Of a stretch of 12,978 nucleotides of DNA, positions 5,786 through 12,568 are shown one piece after another. Within the stretch, counting starts at the first letter, position 1. Each line of letters opens with the position of its first letter. Source of the DNA: Rhodospirillales bacterium (GTDB taxonomy: Bacteria > Pseudomonadota > Alphaproteobacteria > Rhodospirillales > JADHTD01); the NCBI GenBank assembly GCA_016776525.1, contig JADHTD010000045.1, forward strand, positions 1 through 12,978. Reading direction: 5' to 3'. The translations under genes were made by a program, and so were the position numbers. The notes beneath the pieces were generated by a model that was not told the DNA's origin, searched no databases, and saw only the letters and a list, made by a program, of their open reading frames with translations.

Positions 5786-7063
5786 TTACTCCGCCGGTTG
5801 CCGGACCCTGCGAAAGGCCATGGGCACCACGGCCAAGGTGACGATGGCCAGGACCAGACAGGCGCTGATGCCCAGCGACAAATGAACGCCGATGTAATCC
5901 CCGGCCACACCAATGGTAAAACCGCTGAAGGTCATCATGCCCAGGGCCGCCATGCTGTAGAGACCTATCACCCGGCCCCGGATGTCCGGCGGTGAATTGA
6001 TCTGCACCAGGGTCTGGCTCATGGTTGTAAAGGACAGTTGCAGGAAACCGATCACAAACAACAGCACCAGGGCCACCGTAAAGTGGGCAGTGACGGCAAA
6101 TCCGACCAGGGAGCAGCACCACAAAGCGACCAGGATGAAGGCCGACCGGCGCCGCGCCTGCATCAGGTCGAACCATTCCAGGATGACCCCGGCGGTGATG
6201 GCGCCCAGGGCACTGGCGCTCAGTAACAGGGAGTAACTGAGGCTGGATTCAGCGCGTCCCAGGGCAATGGCAAAGACCGGCATCTGCGCCTGATAGGCAT
6301 AGCCGACAAAACTTGAGGTAACCCCGACCAGTAGGATCATGGAGATGATCACCGGAATGCCGGAGATTTCGCGAAAGGTCGTCACGATATCGGCTAAACC
6401 GCGGATGGCCCGCCGGGGTGCTAAGGGCGCGTCACGGAATTTCGGGCCGAAGGGGGCCTTCCACAGCCACAGCATTAACGGCAGATAGATCAGGGTGTTG
6501 ATCAAAAGCCCCAGCGAGGGCCCGAACAACAACATCAGGCCGCCGCCGACCGCCGGGCCGAGGAACAGACCGATCATGCGGGACATGGCCAGCAGCCGCA
6601 CGGCGCTGTGAAGCTGCGCCGGTTTGACAATGTCATGCAGCAGTACCTGCGAGACCGGCCCCCACAGCACCCCGGACATGCCGTGCACCACCAGCAGCAC
6701 CCCGGCATGCCATTGTTCCAGGGTATCGGTGAAGATCAAAACGGCCCAACTGAGCGATACCAGGATAAACAGGCCGATGCCTGTCTGGATCACCCGCCGG
6801 GGGTCGTAGCGGTCGGCCAGGGCCCCGGCCATCACTGAAAACAACAGGAACGGCACCCAATGGGAAATCACCGCGAAACCGTTCAAGGCCGGCGACTGGA
6901 ATTTCTCGTAGATGACCCAATAGCTGATCACATGTTCGATGTTGTCGGCCATCATGACCAAGCCGGTAAAAGCCAGGAACGGCCGCGCCCCGGGAACCCG
7001 CAGGGCGGCGAATGATTGTCGTTCGCTTTTAACGTCGGGGATGGAGGGTTGGGTGTCGGTCAT
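5786..7063 (-). CDS. MFS transporter, MFS_3/enterobactin-exporter-like
   Basis: This 425-residue integral membrane protein has about 12 hydrophobic helices. The MFS loop 2-3 signature GALADRYDPRR lies at residues 80-90, and PPDIRGRVIGLY, typical of MFS_3-type exporters, lies near 358-368. Such carriers usually export small molecules by proton antiport, and the substrate cannot be inferred. The gene starts 38 nt after the ratA-type stop and is the last of the leftward run that begins at or before pdhB. The gap contains a partial duplicate of the ratA 3' end. A run of seven T follows 5 nt after its stop, but without a good stem, so I do not call a terminator. A role in arsenical export alongside arsM is conceivable from position only; it is not recognisable as ArsJ, ArsP or ArsK. 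Confidence 0.88.
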   Translation of the reverse strand: MTDTQPSIPDVKSERQSFAALRVPGARPFLAFTGLVMMADNIEHVISYWVIYEKFQSPALNGFAVISHWVPFLLFSVMAGALADRYDPRRVIQTGIGLFILVSLSWAVLIFTDTLEQWHAGVLLVVHGMSGVLWGPVSQVLLHDIVKPAQLHSAVRLLAMSRMIGLFLGPAVGGGLMLLFGPSLGLLINTLIYLPLMLWLWKAPFGPKFRDAPLAPRRAIRGLADIVTTFREISGIPVIISMILLVGVTSSFVGYAYQAQMPVFAIALGRAESSLSYSLLLSASALGAITAGVILEWFDLMQARRRSAFILVALWCCSLVGFAVTAHFTVALVLLFVIGFLQLSFTTMSQTLVQINSPPDIRGRVIGLYSMAALGMMTFSGFTIGVAGDYIGVHLSLGISACLVLAIVTLAVVPMAFRRVRQPAE

Positions 7064-7071
7064 CAGTTTCC

Positions 7072-7110
7072 GTTTTGGGGATCAGTCGTTGCGTTTGGGG
7101 GTCAGTCGTA
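7072..7110. repeat. short imperfect tandem duplication at the 3' end of the ratA-type gene
   Basis: Two adjacent 20-bp units, 7071-7090 and 7091-7110, share the core TTTGGGG-R-TCAGTCGT with one internal mismatch (A or G). The second unit holds the stop codon and last residues of the ratA-type gene; the first is a ghost copy in the 38-nt gap before the MFS start. It looks like a small tandem duplication that extended the spacer. Confidence 0.65.
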
Positions 7111-7533
7111 GAGTGCGACGGCGCGTTTTTCGAAGGAATCGACCATGCGGCGGACGGCTTCGTTAAAGACCACGCCGATCATTTTCTGCATGACCCTGGA
7201 ATGGAATTCGAAGTCGACAAAGAAATCAATCTCGCAGTGTCCTTCCCCGTGCGGTTCGAATATCCAGTGGTTATTCAGATACTTAAAGGGTCCGTTCAAA
7301 TACTGTACGTCGATGCGCCGGGGCCGGTTGAGCGTCACCCGCGAAGTAAATCCTTCGCGGAACATCTTGTAGCCGATCACCATGTCGGCGGTGATGACAT
7401 CCCCTTCCCGGCTTTTGATACGGGTGCCGACGCACCAGGGCAGGAAGTCGGGATAGTATTCGACCCCGGCAACCAGTTCGAAAAGCTGTTCCGGGCTGTG
7501 GGGCAAGACGCGCTTTTCGGCGTGGGTCGGCAT
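7102..7533 (-). CDS. RatA/Coq10-type START-domain protein (ubiquinone-binding family)
   Basis: The 143-residue protein is a single START-like (polyketide cyclase/Coq10) domain. Family features are the start MPTHAEKRVLPHSPEQLFEL, YYPDFLPWCVGTRI (26-39), FTSRVTLNRPRRIDV, NGPFKYLNNHWIFE (79-92), the acidic strand CEIDFFVDFEF and a long C-terminal helix with MVDSFEKRA. Databases often name it RatA, after the proposed E. coli ribosome-association toxin, but mitochondrial Coq10 and alphaproteobacterial relatives bind ubiquinone and support respiration, which I consider more likely here. It starts 9 nt after the lipA stop, a neighbour pair I recall as common in Alphaproteobacteria. No antitoxin gene is adjacent; the partner RatB/RnfH gene is absent from the window. 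Confidence 0.88.
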   Translation of the reverse strand: MPTHAEKRVLPHSPEQLFELVAGVEYYPDFLPWCVGTRIKSREGDVITADMVIGYKMFREGFTSRVTLNRPRRIDVQYLNGPFKYLNNHWIFEPHGEGHCEIDFFVDFEFHSRVMQKMIGVVFNEAVRRMVDSFEKRAVALYD

Positions 7534-7542
7534 TTATCCGGG

Positions 7543-8481
7543 TTATTCCGCCAGTTGCGCCAGACGGGCCTGGCGCAGGGTCTCGAAATCCTTGTCGGCA
7601 TGGTAGGACGACCGGGTCAGCGGCGACGAGGCCACCAGCAGGAACCCCTTCTCCAGGCCGATGCGTTTGTAGTCTTCGAATTCGTCAGGGGTCACGAACC
7701 GGTCGATGCCGGCATGGCGCGGCGTCGGTTGCAGGTACTGGCCGATGGTCAGGAAATCCACATCCGCCGAGCGCAGGTTGTCCATCAGTTCCAGGACTTC
7801 CTCCCTGGTCTCGCCGAGGCCGACCATGATGCCGGATTTGGTGAAGATGGTCGGGTCGATGTTCTTGGCATAATCCAGCAGCTTCAGGGAATGCAGGTAT
7901 TCGGCCCCCGGGCGGATCGCCTTGTACAGACGGGGCACCGTTTCCATGTTGTGGTTGAAAACATCCGGGCGGGCCCTGATAACCGTTTCCAGGGCCCCGG
8001 CCTTGCCTTTGAAATCCGGGGTCAGCACTTCGATGGTGGTACCGGGAGATGTTTCGCGGAGCCGCGTGATGCATTGGGCGAATTGACCGGCTCCGCCGTC
8101 GGCAAGGTCGTCGCGGTCAACGGAAGTAATGACGATGTGGTTGAGGCCCGATTTACCGGCGGCAATGGCCAGGTTGTCCGGTTCCAGCGGATCGACCGCC
8201 CCCGGCTTGCCGGTGGCCACGTTGCAGAAGGCGCAGGCCCGCGTGCAGATATCGCCCAAGATCATCACCGTCGTATGCTTGCGCGCCCAGCATTCGCCGA
8301 TGTTGGGGCACGACGCTTCCTCGCACACCGTGTGCAGGTTGTTTTCCCGCATGAGGCGCTTGGTCTCGCCGTATTCCTTCGAGGTCGGCGCCTTGACGCG
8401 GATCCAGGAAGGTTTGCGCGGCGACGGATTGACCGGCTTGTTGGCCTTTTCCGGGTGGCGGAGGGTTTGGGTGCTTGTCAT
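7543..8481 (-). CDS. lipA: lipoyl synthase (radical SAM)
   Basis: LipA inserts two sulfurs into octanoyl groups on the E2 subunits of 2-oxoacid dehydrogenases and on GcvH, forming the lipoyl cofactor. The 312-residue sequence has both iron-sulfur sites. The auxiliary cluster motif is CEEASCPNIGEC (Cys53, Cys58, Cys64) and the radical SAM motif is CTRACAFC (Cys79, Cys83, Cys86). The C-terminal RSSYHAD (290-296) supplies the serine ligand of the auxiliary cluster. SDVDRDDL-type and EVLTPDF strands complete the barrel. It sits four genes after pdhC, whose lipoyl domain is its substrate, so enzyme and target are made from the same run. The preceding 43-nt gap may hold a separate promoter. Confidence 0.97.
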   Translation of the reverse strand: MTSTQTLRHPEKANKPVNPSPRKPSWIRVKAPTSKEYGETKRLMRENNLHTVCEEASCPNIGECWARKHTTVMILGDICTRACAFCNVATGKPGAVDPLEPDNLAIAAGKSGLNHIVITSVDRDDLADGGAGQFAQCITRLRETSPGTTIEVLTPDFKGKAGALETVIRARPDVFNHNMETVPRLYKAIRPGAEYLHSLKLLDYAKNIDPTIFTKSGIMVGLGETREEVLELMDNLRSADVDFLTIGQYLQPTPRHAGIDRFVTPDEFEDYKRIGLEKGFLLVASSPLTRSSYHADKDFETLRQARLAQLAE

Positions 8482-8487
8482 TGTCTC

Positions 8488-8515
8488 AATATGGTTTCTC
8501 TAAAAGTCCTGTCAA
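8488..8515 (-). promoter_or_regulatory. candidate internal promoter for lipA
   Basis: On the minus strand a perfect TTGACA (complement of 8510-8515) is followed after 16 bp by CATATT (complement of 8488-8493, 4 of 6). The predicted transcription start would fall within a few bases of the lipA ATG at 8481, giving a leaderless or nearly leaderless message. The weak -10 makes this tentative. Confidence 0.3.
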
Positions 8516-8524
8516 GTCAATGGC

Positions 8525-9379
8525 TTATGAAGATTGGGGCTTAACGGCTTCGATGTTGGCCGAGGCCACATAGTTCTCGACACCGCTGCCCGGCGCCCAG
8601 TCCTTGATGAAGTCGCGGCTTTCCTCTTTGACGGTAATCTCGACGGACTCGAAGCCGGCTTCCTGCAACCAGGCGGTCAGGTCGGCGACCGGGGCGGCCC
8701 CCGAAACGCAGCCACAGAGCAGGAATTCATCGTTCAAAACCTCTTGCGGCATGGCGGCGGTCGCCACCACATCGGAAACGGCAATCCGCCCGCCCGGCTT
8801 GAGGACACGGAAGGATTCCTTCAGGACCTGGGCCTTTTCCGGCGACAGGTTGATGACGCAGTTGGAAATGATGACGTCGGCGGTGTTGTCGGCGACCGGC
8901 AGGTGTTCGATCTCGCCCAAGCGGAATTCGACGTTTTCCAGCCCGACTTTGACGGCATTTTCCCGCGCCTTGTGCAGCATCTCATGGGTCATGTCGACGC
9001 CAATGACGTGGCCCGTCTCACCGACTTGGCGGGCGGCCAGAAAGGCGTCAAACCCGGCGCCGCTGCCGAGGTCGATGACAACCTCACCGGGCTGCATGGC
9101 GGCGATGGCCGACGGATTGCCGCAGCCGAGGCCGAGATTGCTGCCGTCGGGGACGGCTGCCATTTCTTCTTCGGAATAGCCCATGCGGGCGGAGAAATCC
9201 TCCGGCGCCGCCGGTCCCGGTGAACAGCAGGAGTCGCCCGATGACTCGGTTTGTGTCGGCGCACAGCAGCCGGAATTGCCGCCCTCGACGGCAATGGTGG
9301 CATAGGCGGCGCGCACGGCGTCATGGACTTGTTCGTCGTAGGTGCTTTTGTCGTCTTCGGTGGTGTTTTTATCGCTCAT
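8525..9379 (-). CDS. arsM: arsenite S-adenosylmethionine methyltransferase
   Basis: ArsM methylates arsenite in the cytosol to mono-, di- and trimethyl arsenicals using SAM, as detoxification and volatilisation. The 284-residue sequence has the ArsM layout: SAM motif I VIDLGSGAGFDAF (101-113), GVDMTHEML (127-135), and the cysteines used for As(III) binding and disulfide exchange, with Cys86 in GLGCGNPSA, Cys174 in SNCVINLSPEK and Cys222/Cys224 in LCGCVSGA. The N-terminal extension holds two Cys-Cys pairs (38-39, 51-52), seen in many bacterial ArsM proteins. It starts 4 nt after the GNAT stop and is followed by lipA after 43 nt. No arsR, arsC or arsenic efflux gene is recognisable in the window, so its placement in a PDH/lipoate run is unusual. 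Base composition resembles its neighbours, with no obvious sign of recent transfer. Confidence 0.93.
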   Translation of the reverse strand: MSDKNTTEDDKSTYDEQVHDAVRAAYATIAVEGGNSGCCAPTQTESSGDSCCSPGPAAPEDFSARMGYSEEEMAAVPDGSNLGLGCGNPSAIAAMQPGEVVIDLGSGAGFDAFLAARQVGETGHVIGVDMTHEMLHKARENAVKVGLENVEFRLGEIEHLPVADNTADVIISNCVINLSPEKAQVLKESFRVLKPGGRIAVSDVVATAAMPQEVLNDEFLLCGCVSGAAPVADLTAWLQEAGFESVEITVKEESRDFIKDWAPGSGVENYVASANIEAVKPQSS

Positions 9380-9383
9380 AAAT

Positions 9384-9833
9384 TCAATCCAAGGGCAGGT
9401 CGTAACGCAGGAAATCCGATTCTGTTGCTACCTTATCGTAAAGCAGGCGGGCCTGCGCATTATCTTTATGGGTCATCCAGTATATGCGCCGCCAGTTTTC
9501 ACGTTTGCCGACCGATTGCAAATGTTCAATCAACGCCAAGCCGATCCCATGGCCCCGCAGAGGCGGGCTGACGAAGAGGTCTTCCAGGTAACACATCGGC
9601 GTCAGCGTCCAGGTATTGGCGTGCAGCACATAGTTTATCATGCCGACGATACCGCCGTCGCCGTCAACGGCGACCAGCCCGTGCAGGGCCTCATCATCGC
9701 CGCTGATCTGCGCCCAAACGCTGTCGGTGACGGTGTCCGGCACGCTGGAGTCGTAGAATTCCAGATAGCCCCGCCACAGGGGCAGCCAGCCCGCCTTGTC
9801 GCCCGGCTCGGCGGCGCGGATGGTCAGGTTCAT
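9384..9833 (-). CDS. GNAT-family N-acetyltransferase
   Basis: This 149-residue single-domain acetyltransferase has acetyl-CoA-binding motif A in CYLEDLFVSPPLRGHGIGLALI (81-102), with the pyrophosphate loop RGHGIG at 93-98. The C-terminal NAQARLLYDKVA has Tyr132 in the usual proton-donor position. YLEDLFV resembles the diamine/thialysine acetyltransferase branch, so a small amine or amino-acid substrate is plausible but unproven. Its start overlaps the lpdA stop by one base (TGATG), and arsM begins 4 nt after its stop. It is thus tightly coupled between E3 of pyruvate dehydrogenase and arsM. It does not look like the phosphinothricin/arsinothricin acetyltransferase ArsN1. Confidence 0.88.
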   Translation of the reverse strand: MNLTIRAAEPGDKAGWLPLWRGYLEFYDSSVPDTVTDSVWAQISGDDEALHGLVAVDGDGGIVGMINYVLHANTWTLTPMCYLEDLFVSPPLRGHGIGLALIEHLQSVGKRENWRRIYWMTHKDNAQARLLYDKVATESDFLRYDLPLD

Positions 9834-11233
9834 CAGAAATGGACGGCCTTGCCGTAGGCGTCGAGGACCGATTCATGCATCATTTCGCTCAAGGTCGGAT
9901 GCGGGAAGACCGTGTGCATGAGGTCGGCCTCGGTGGTTTCCAGGGTCTTGGCAATGCCGTAGCCCTGGATCAGCTCGGTAACCTCGGCGCCGATCATATG
10001 AGCCCCCAGCAGTTCGCCGGTCTTGGCGTCAAAGACGGTTTTGACCAAGCCTTCCGCCTCGCCCAAGGCAATGGCCTTGCCGTTACCCATGAAGGGGAAG
10101 CGCCCGACCTTGACCGCATAGCCCTTTTCCTTGGCCGCCGCTTCGGTGAGGCCGACGCTGGCCACCTGCGGGCGGCAATAGGTGCAGCCCGGGATACGGT
10201 CGGTTTGCAGCGGGTGTACGTCCGGCTCGCCGGCGATCTTCTCGACACAGATGACCCCTTCATGGCTGGCTTTGTGGGCCAGCCAGGGCGGACCGGTGAG
10301 GTCGCCGATGGCATAGACGCCGGGCTCGCCGGTCCGGCACCACTCATCGGTCTCCACATGGGTGCGGTCGACTTTGACCTTGGTGCCTTCGAGGCCGAGG
10401 TTCTCCACGTTGCCGACGATACCGACGGCGAGAATGACCCGGTCGGCCGTGATCTCAGTACTTTTGCCGTCCTTCTCGACCGTCGCCGTCACAGAATTCT
10501 TTCCTTTTTTCAAGGACTTGACGGTGGCCGAGGTGATGATGGTCATGCCCTGAGCCTCAAAGGATTTATGGGCGAAGGCGGAGATTTCCGCGTCTTCCAC
10601 CGGCAGCACCCGGTCCAGCACTTCGACGACGGTGACCTTGGCGCCCAGGGAATTGAAGAAGCTGGCGAACTCGATGCCGATGGCTCCGGAGCCGACCACC
10701 AGCAGGGATTTCGGCATGCTGTCAGGGACCAGGGCTTCCTTATAGGTCCAGACCAGCTTGCCGTCCGGTTCCAGTCCCGGCAGGGTGCGGGCCCTGGCCC
10801 CGGTGGCCAGAATGATATTCTTGGCGCTCAGGTCGGCGACCTTTTTGCCGTCTTTTTCGACGGTTATTTTACCCTTCCCGGCGAGTTTTGCCTGGCCGTC
10901 GAAGACGCTCACTTTGTTCTTTTTCAGCAGGTGCCCGACGCCGCCATTGAGCTGTTTGGCGACCCCCCGGGACCGTTCAACTATTTTCTTAAGGTCGAAT
11001 CCTATCTCTTTGGTAGTTAAGCCAAAACTAGCCGCATGCTTCATGTTTTCATAGACTTCCGCCGAGCGCAGCAAAGCCTTGGTCGGGATGCAGCCCCAGT
11101 TGAGGCAGATGCCGCCCAGATGTTCCCGTTCGACCAGGGCCACCTTCATCTTCAGCTGGGCGGCGCGGATGGCGGCGACATAACCGCCGGGACCGCCGCC
11201 GACGACGATCAGATCAAAACTTGTATCGGCCAT
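9833..11233 (-). CDS. lpdA: dihydrolipoamide dehydrogenase (E3 of the pyruvate dehydrogenase complex)
   Basis: E3 reoxidises the dihydrolipoyl arm of E2 and passes electrons through FAD to NAD+. The 466-residue length is standard. The FAD-binding GGGPGG lies at 12-17, the redox disulfide Cys43/Cys48 in GGICLNWGCIPTK, the NAD-binding GSGAIG at 181-186, the second FAD contact AIGD at 308-311, and the catalytic HPTLSE with His445/Glu450 in the interface domain. CTYCRP (350-355) adds a Cys pair beyond the active site, a variant I recall from other alphaproteobacterial E3 proteins. The gene begins 10 nt after the pdhC stop with a strong AAGGAG ribosome site overlapping that stop, and its own stop overlaps the GNAT start. 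Linkage to pdhBC makes it the PDH-dedicated E3. Confidence 0.97.
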   Translation of the reverse strand: MADTSFDLIVVGGGPGGYVAAIRAAQLKMKVALVEREHLGGICLNWGCIPTKALLRSAEVYENMKHAASFGLTTKEIGFDLKKIVERSRGVAKQLNGGVGHLLKKNKVSVFDGQAKLAGKGKITVEKDGKKVADLSAKNIILATGARARTLPGLEPDGKLVWTYKEALVPDSMPKSLLVVGSGAIGIEFASFFNSLGAKVTVVEVLDRVLPVEDAEISAFAHKSFEAQGMTIITSATVKSLKKGKNSVTATVEKDGKSTEITADRVILAVGIVGNVENLGLEGTKVKVDRTHVETDEWCRTGEPGVYAIGDLTGPPWLAHKASHEGVICVEKIAGEPDVHPLQTDRIPGCTYCRPQVASVGLTEAAAKEKGYAVKVGRFPFMGNGKAIALGEAEGLVKTVFDAKTGELLGAHMIGAEVTELIQGYGIAKTLETTEADLMHTVFPHPTLSEMMHESVLDAYGKAVHF

Positions 11234-11243
11234 GGAAGGCTCC

Positions 11244-12551
11244 TTACAGCAACATGGTGATGGGGTCTTCGATGAGCTTCTTGAAAGCCCCGATCAGTTC
11301 AGCCCCGACGGCGCCGTCCACCGAGCGGTGATCGGTCGACAGGGTACAGGTCATCACCGTGGCAATGGCCAGGGCACCGTCCTTGACCACCGGGCGCTGC
11401 TCGCCGGCGCCGACGGCCAGGATGCAGGACTGCGGCGGATTGATGATCGCCGAGAACTCCTTGATGCCGTACATACCCAGGTTGGAGATGGTAAAGCCGC
11501 CGCCCTGGTATTCTTCCGGCATCAAAGCGCCGTCCCGCGCCTTGACGGCCAGTTCCTTCATCTCGCCCGAGACCTCGGACAGGCCCTTGTTGTCGGCATT
11601 CCTGATGATCGGCGTAATGAGGCCGCCGTCGGTGGCCACCGCCACCGAGACATCGATGCTGTCGTAGAGGCGGATGGCGTCGGCGGTCCAGGTGGCATTG
11701 GCCGCCGGCACCTGGCGCAGAGCCAGGGCGACGGCGCGGATGACGAAGTCGTTGACCGAAATCTTATAGCCCCCCTCGCCCTCCGGCGATTTGTCGTTGA
11801 GGTCCTGGCGCAGGTCCAAAAGCTTGTCCACCTGGCAATCCACCGACAGGTAGAAATGCGGAATGGTCTGCTTGGCCTCGGTCAGCCGCTGGGCGACGAC
11901 CTTGCGCATCATCGAATTGGGAACTTCGCTGAAGGTCTGCCCCGGCAGGGCTATCGGATCGGCGGCGGCAACAGGGGCAGTAGCCTGTGCAGCGGCAGAC
12001 GGGGCCACCGCCGGAAGGCCACCGGCCTGGGCGGATTCAATGTCTTTCTTGACGATGCGCCCGTGCGGACCGGAGCCCTGCACCGCGCCTAAGTCGATAC
12101 CGGCTTCCGCCGCCATTCTCTTGGCCAGCGGGCTGGCGAAGATACGGCCGTTACCGCCGGACGGTGCGGCAGCGGCAACGGGCGCCGGAGCGGCGGCTGG
12201 TGCCGGAGCCGGTGCAACGGCAGGCGTTGGTGCCGCCGGTGCTGGTTCAGCAGCCGCCACCGGTGCCGGAGCGGCAACATTAACGCTATCCAGGGCGGAA
12301 GCGTCCTCGCCTTCCTCCAGCAGCAGGGCAATCGGTGCATTGACGGCGACCCCGTCGGTGCCTTCGGCAACCAACAGCTTGCCCATGGTGCCTTCGTCGA
12401 CGGCTTCCACTTCCATGGTCGCCTTGTCGGTTTCGATCTCGGCCAGGACGTCTCCGGATTCGACTGTCTCGCCTTCTTTCTTGTGCCAGACGGACAGTTT
12501 GCCTTCGGTCATGGTCGGCGACAGGGCGGGCATCAATATGGATATCGGCAT
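11244..12551 (-). CDS. pdhC: pyruvate dehydrogenase complex dihydrolipoamide acetyltransferase (E2)
   Basis: E2 is the core of the complex and transfers acetyl groups from its lipoyl arm to CoA. The 435-residue protein has one N-terminal lipoyl domain (1-80) with PALSPTM and the lipoylated Lys43 in ETDKATMEV, an Ala/Pro-rich swinging linker (about 93-130), and the E3/E1-binding peripheral domain with FASPLAKRMAAEAGIDL (138-154) and GPHGRIVKKDI. A second linker (about 175-200) leads to the catalytic domain, ending in DHRSVDG (407-413) with His408 and Asp412. A single lipoyl domain is typical of alphaproteobacterial PdhC, unlike the three of E. coli AceF. It begins 17 nt after pdhB. The window also carries lipA, which modifies Lys43. 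Confidence 0.97.
   Translation of the reverse strand: MPISILMPALSPTMTEGKLSVWHKKEGETVESGDVLAEIETDKATMEVEAVDEGTMGKLLVAEGTDGVAVNAPIALLLEEGEDASALDSVNVAAPAPVAAAEPAPAAPTPAVAPAPAPAAAPAPVAAAAPSGGNGRIFASPLAKRMAAEAGIDLGAVQGSGPHGRIVKKDIESAQAGGLPAVAPSAAAQATAPVAAADPIALPGQTFSEVPNSMMRKVVAQRLTEAKQTIPHFYLSVDCQVDKLLDLRQDLNDKSPEGEGGYKISVNDFVIRAVALALRQVPAANATWTADAIRLYDSIDVSVAVATDGGLITPIIRNADNKGLSEVSGEMKELAVKARDGALMPEEYQGGGFTISNLGMYGIKEFSAIINPPQSCILAVGAGEQRPVVKDGALAIATVMTCTLSTDHRSVDGAVGAELIGAFKKLIEDPITMLL
12162..12275 (-). repeat. Ala/Pro low-complexity linker coding region of pdhC
   Basis: Codons for residues 93-130 of E2 are made of short irregular repeats of Ala-Pro units, seen in DNA as recurring GGTGCCGGAGC-like blocks. 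This is the flexible linker that lets the lipoyl arm move. Such DNA repeats may vary in length between strains. Confidence 0.6.
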
Positions 12552-12568
12552 GGTTCCGGTTTCCCTCT

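Noticed and set aside
5773..5790. Rho-independent terminator after the MFS gene
   Set aside because: Seven T follow the stop, but the only nearby stems are 3-4 bp or lie too far from the T run. The run fits better as an AT-rich element above the solute-binding protein promoter.
7102..7533. A RatA/RatB toxin-antitoxin module
   Set aside because: No RatB/RnfH-like gene is adjacent. The lipA neighbourhood and sequence fit the Coq10/START role better than a toxin.
7075..8544. 489-codon open frame on the plus strand opposite lipA and the ratA-type gene
   Set aside because: It runs antisense to two well-supported genes, crosses their boundaries, and has composition typical of a mirror frame.
9384..9833. 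GNAT as the arsinothricin acetyltransferase ArsN1
   Set aside because: Proximity to arsM suggested it, but the YLEDLFV and RGHGIG pattern and overall sequence look like a general SSAT-like GNAT, not the PAT/ArsN1 family.
9839..11020. 393-codon open frame on the plus strand opposite lpdA
   Set aside because: It is the antisense shadow of an E3 gene with every catalytic motif intact.
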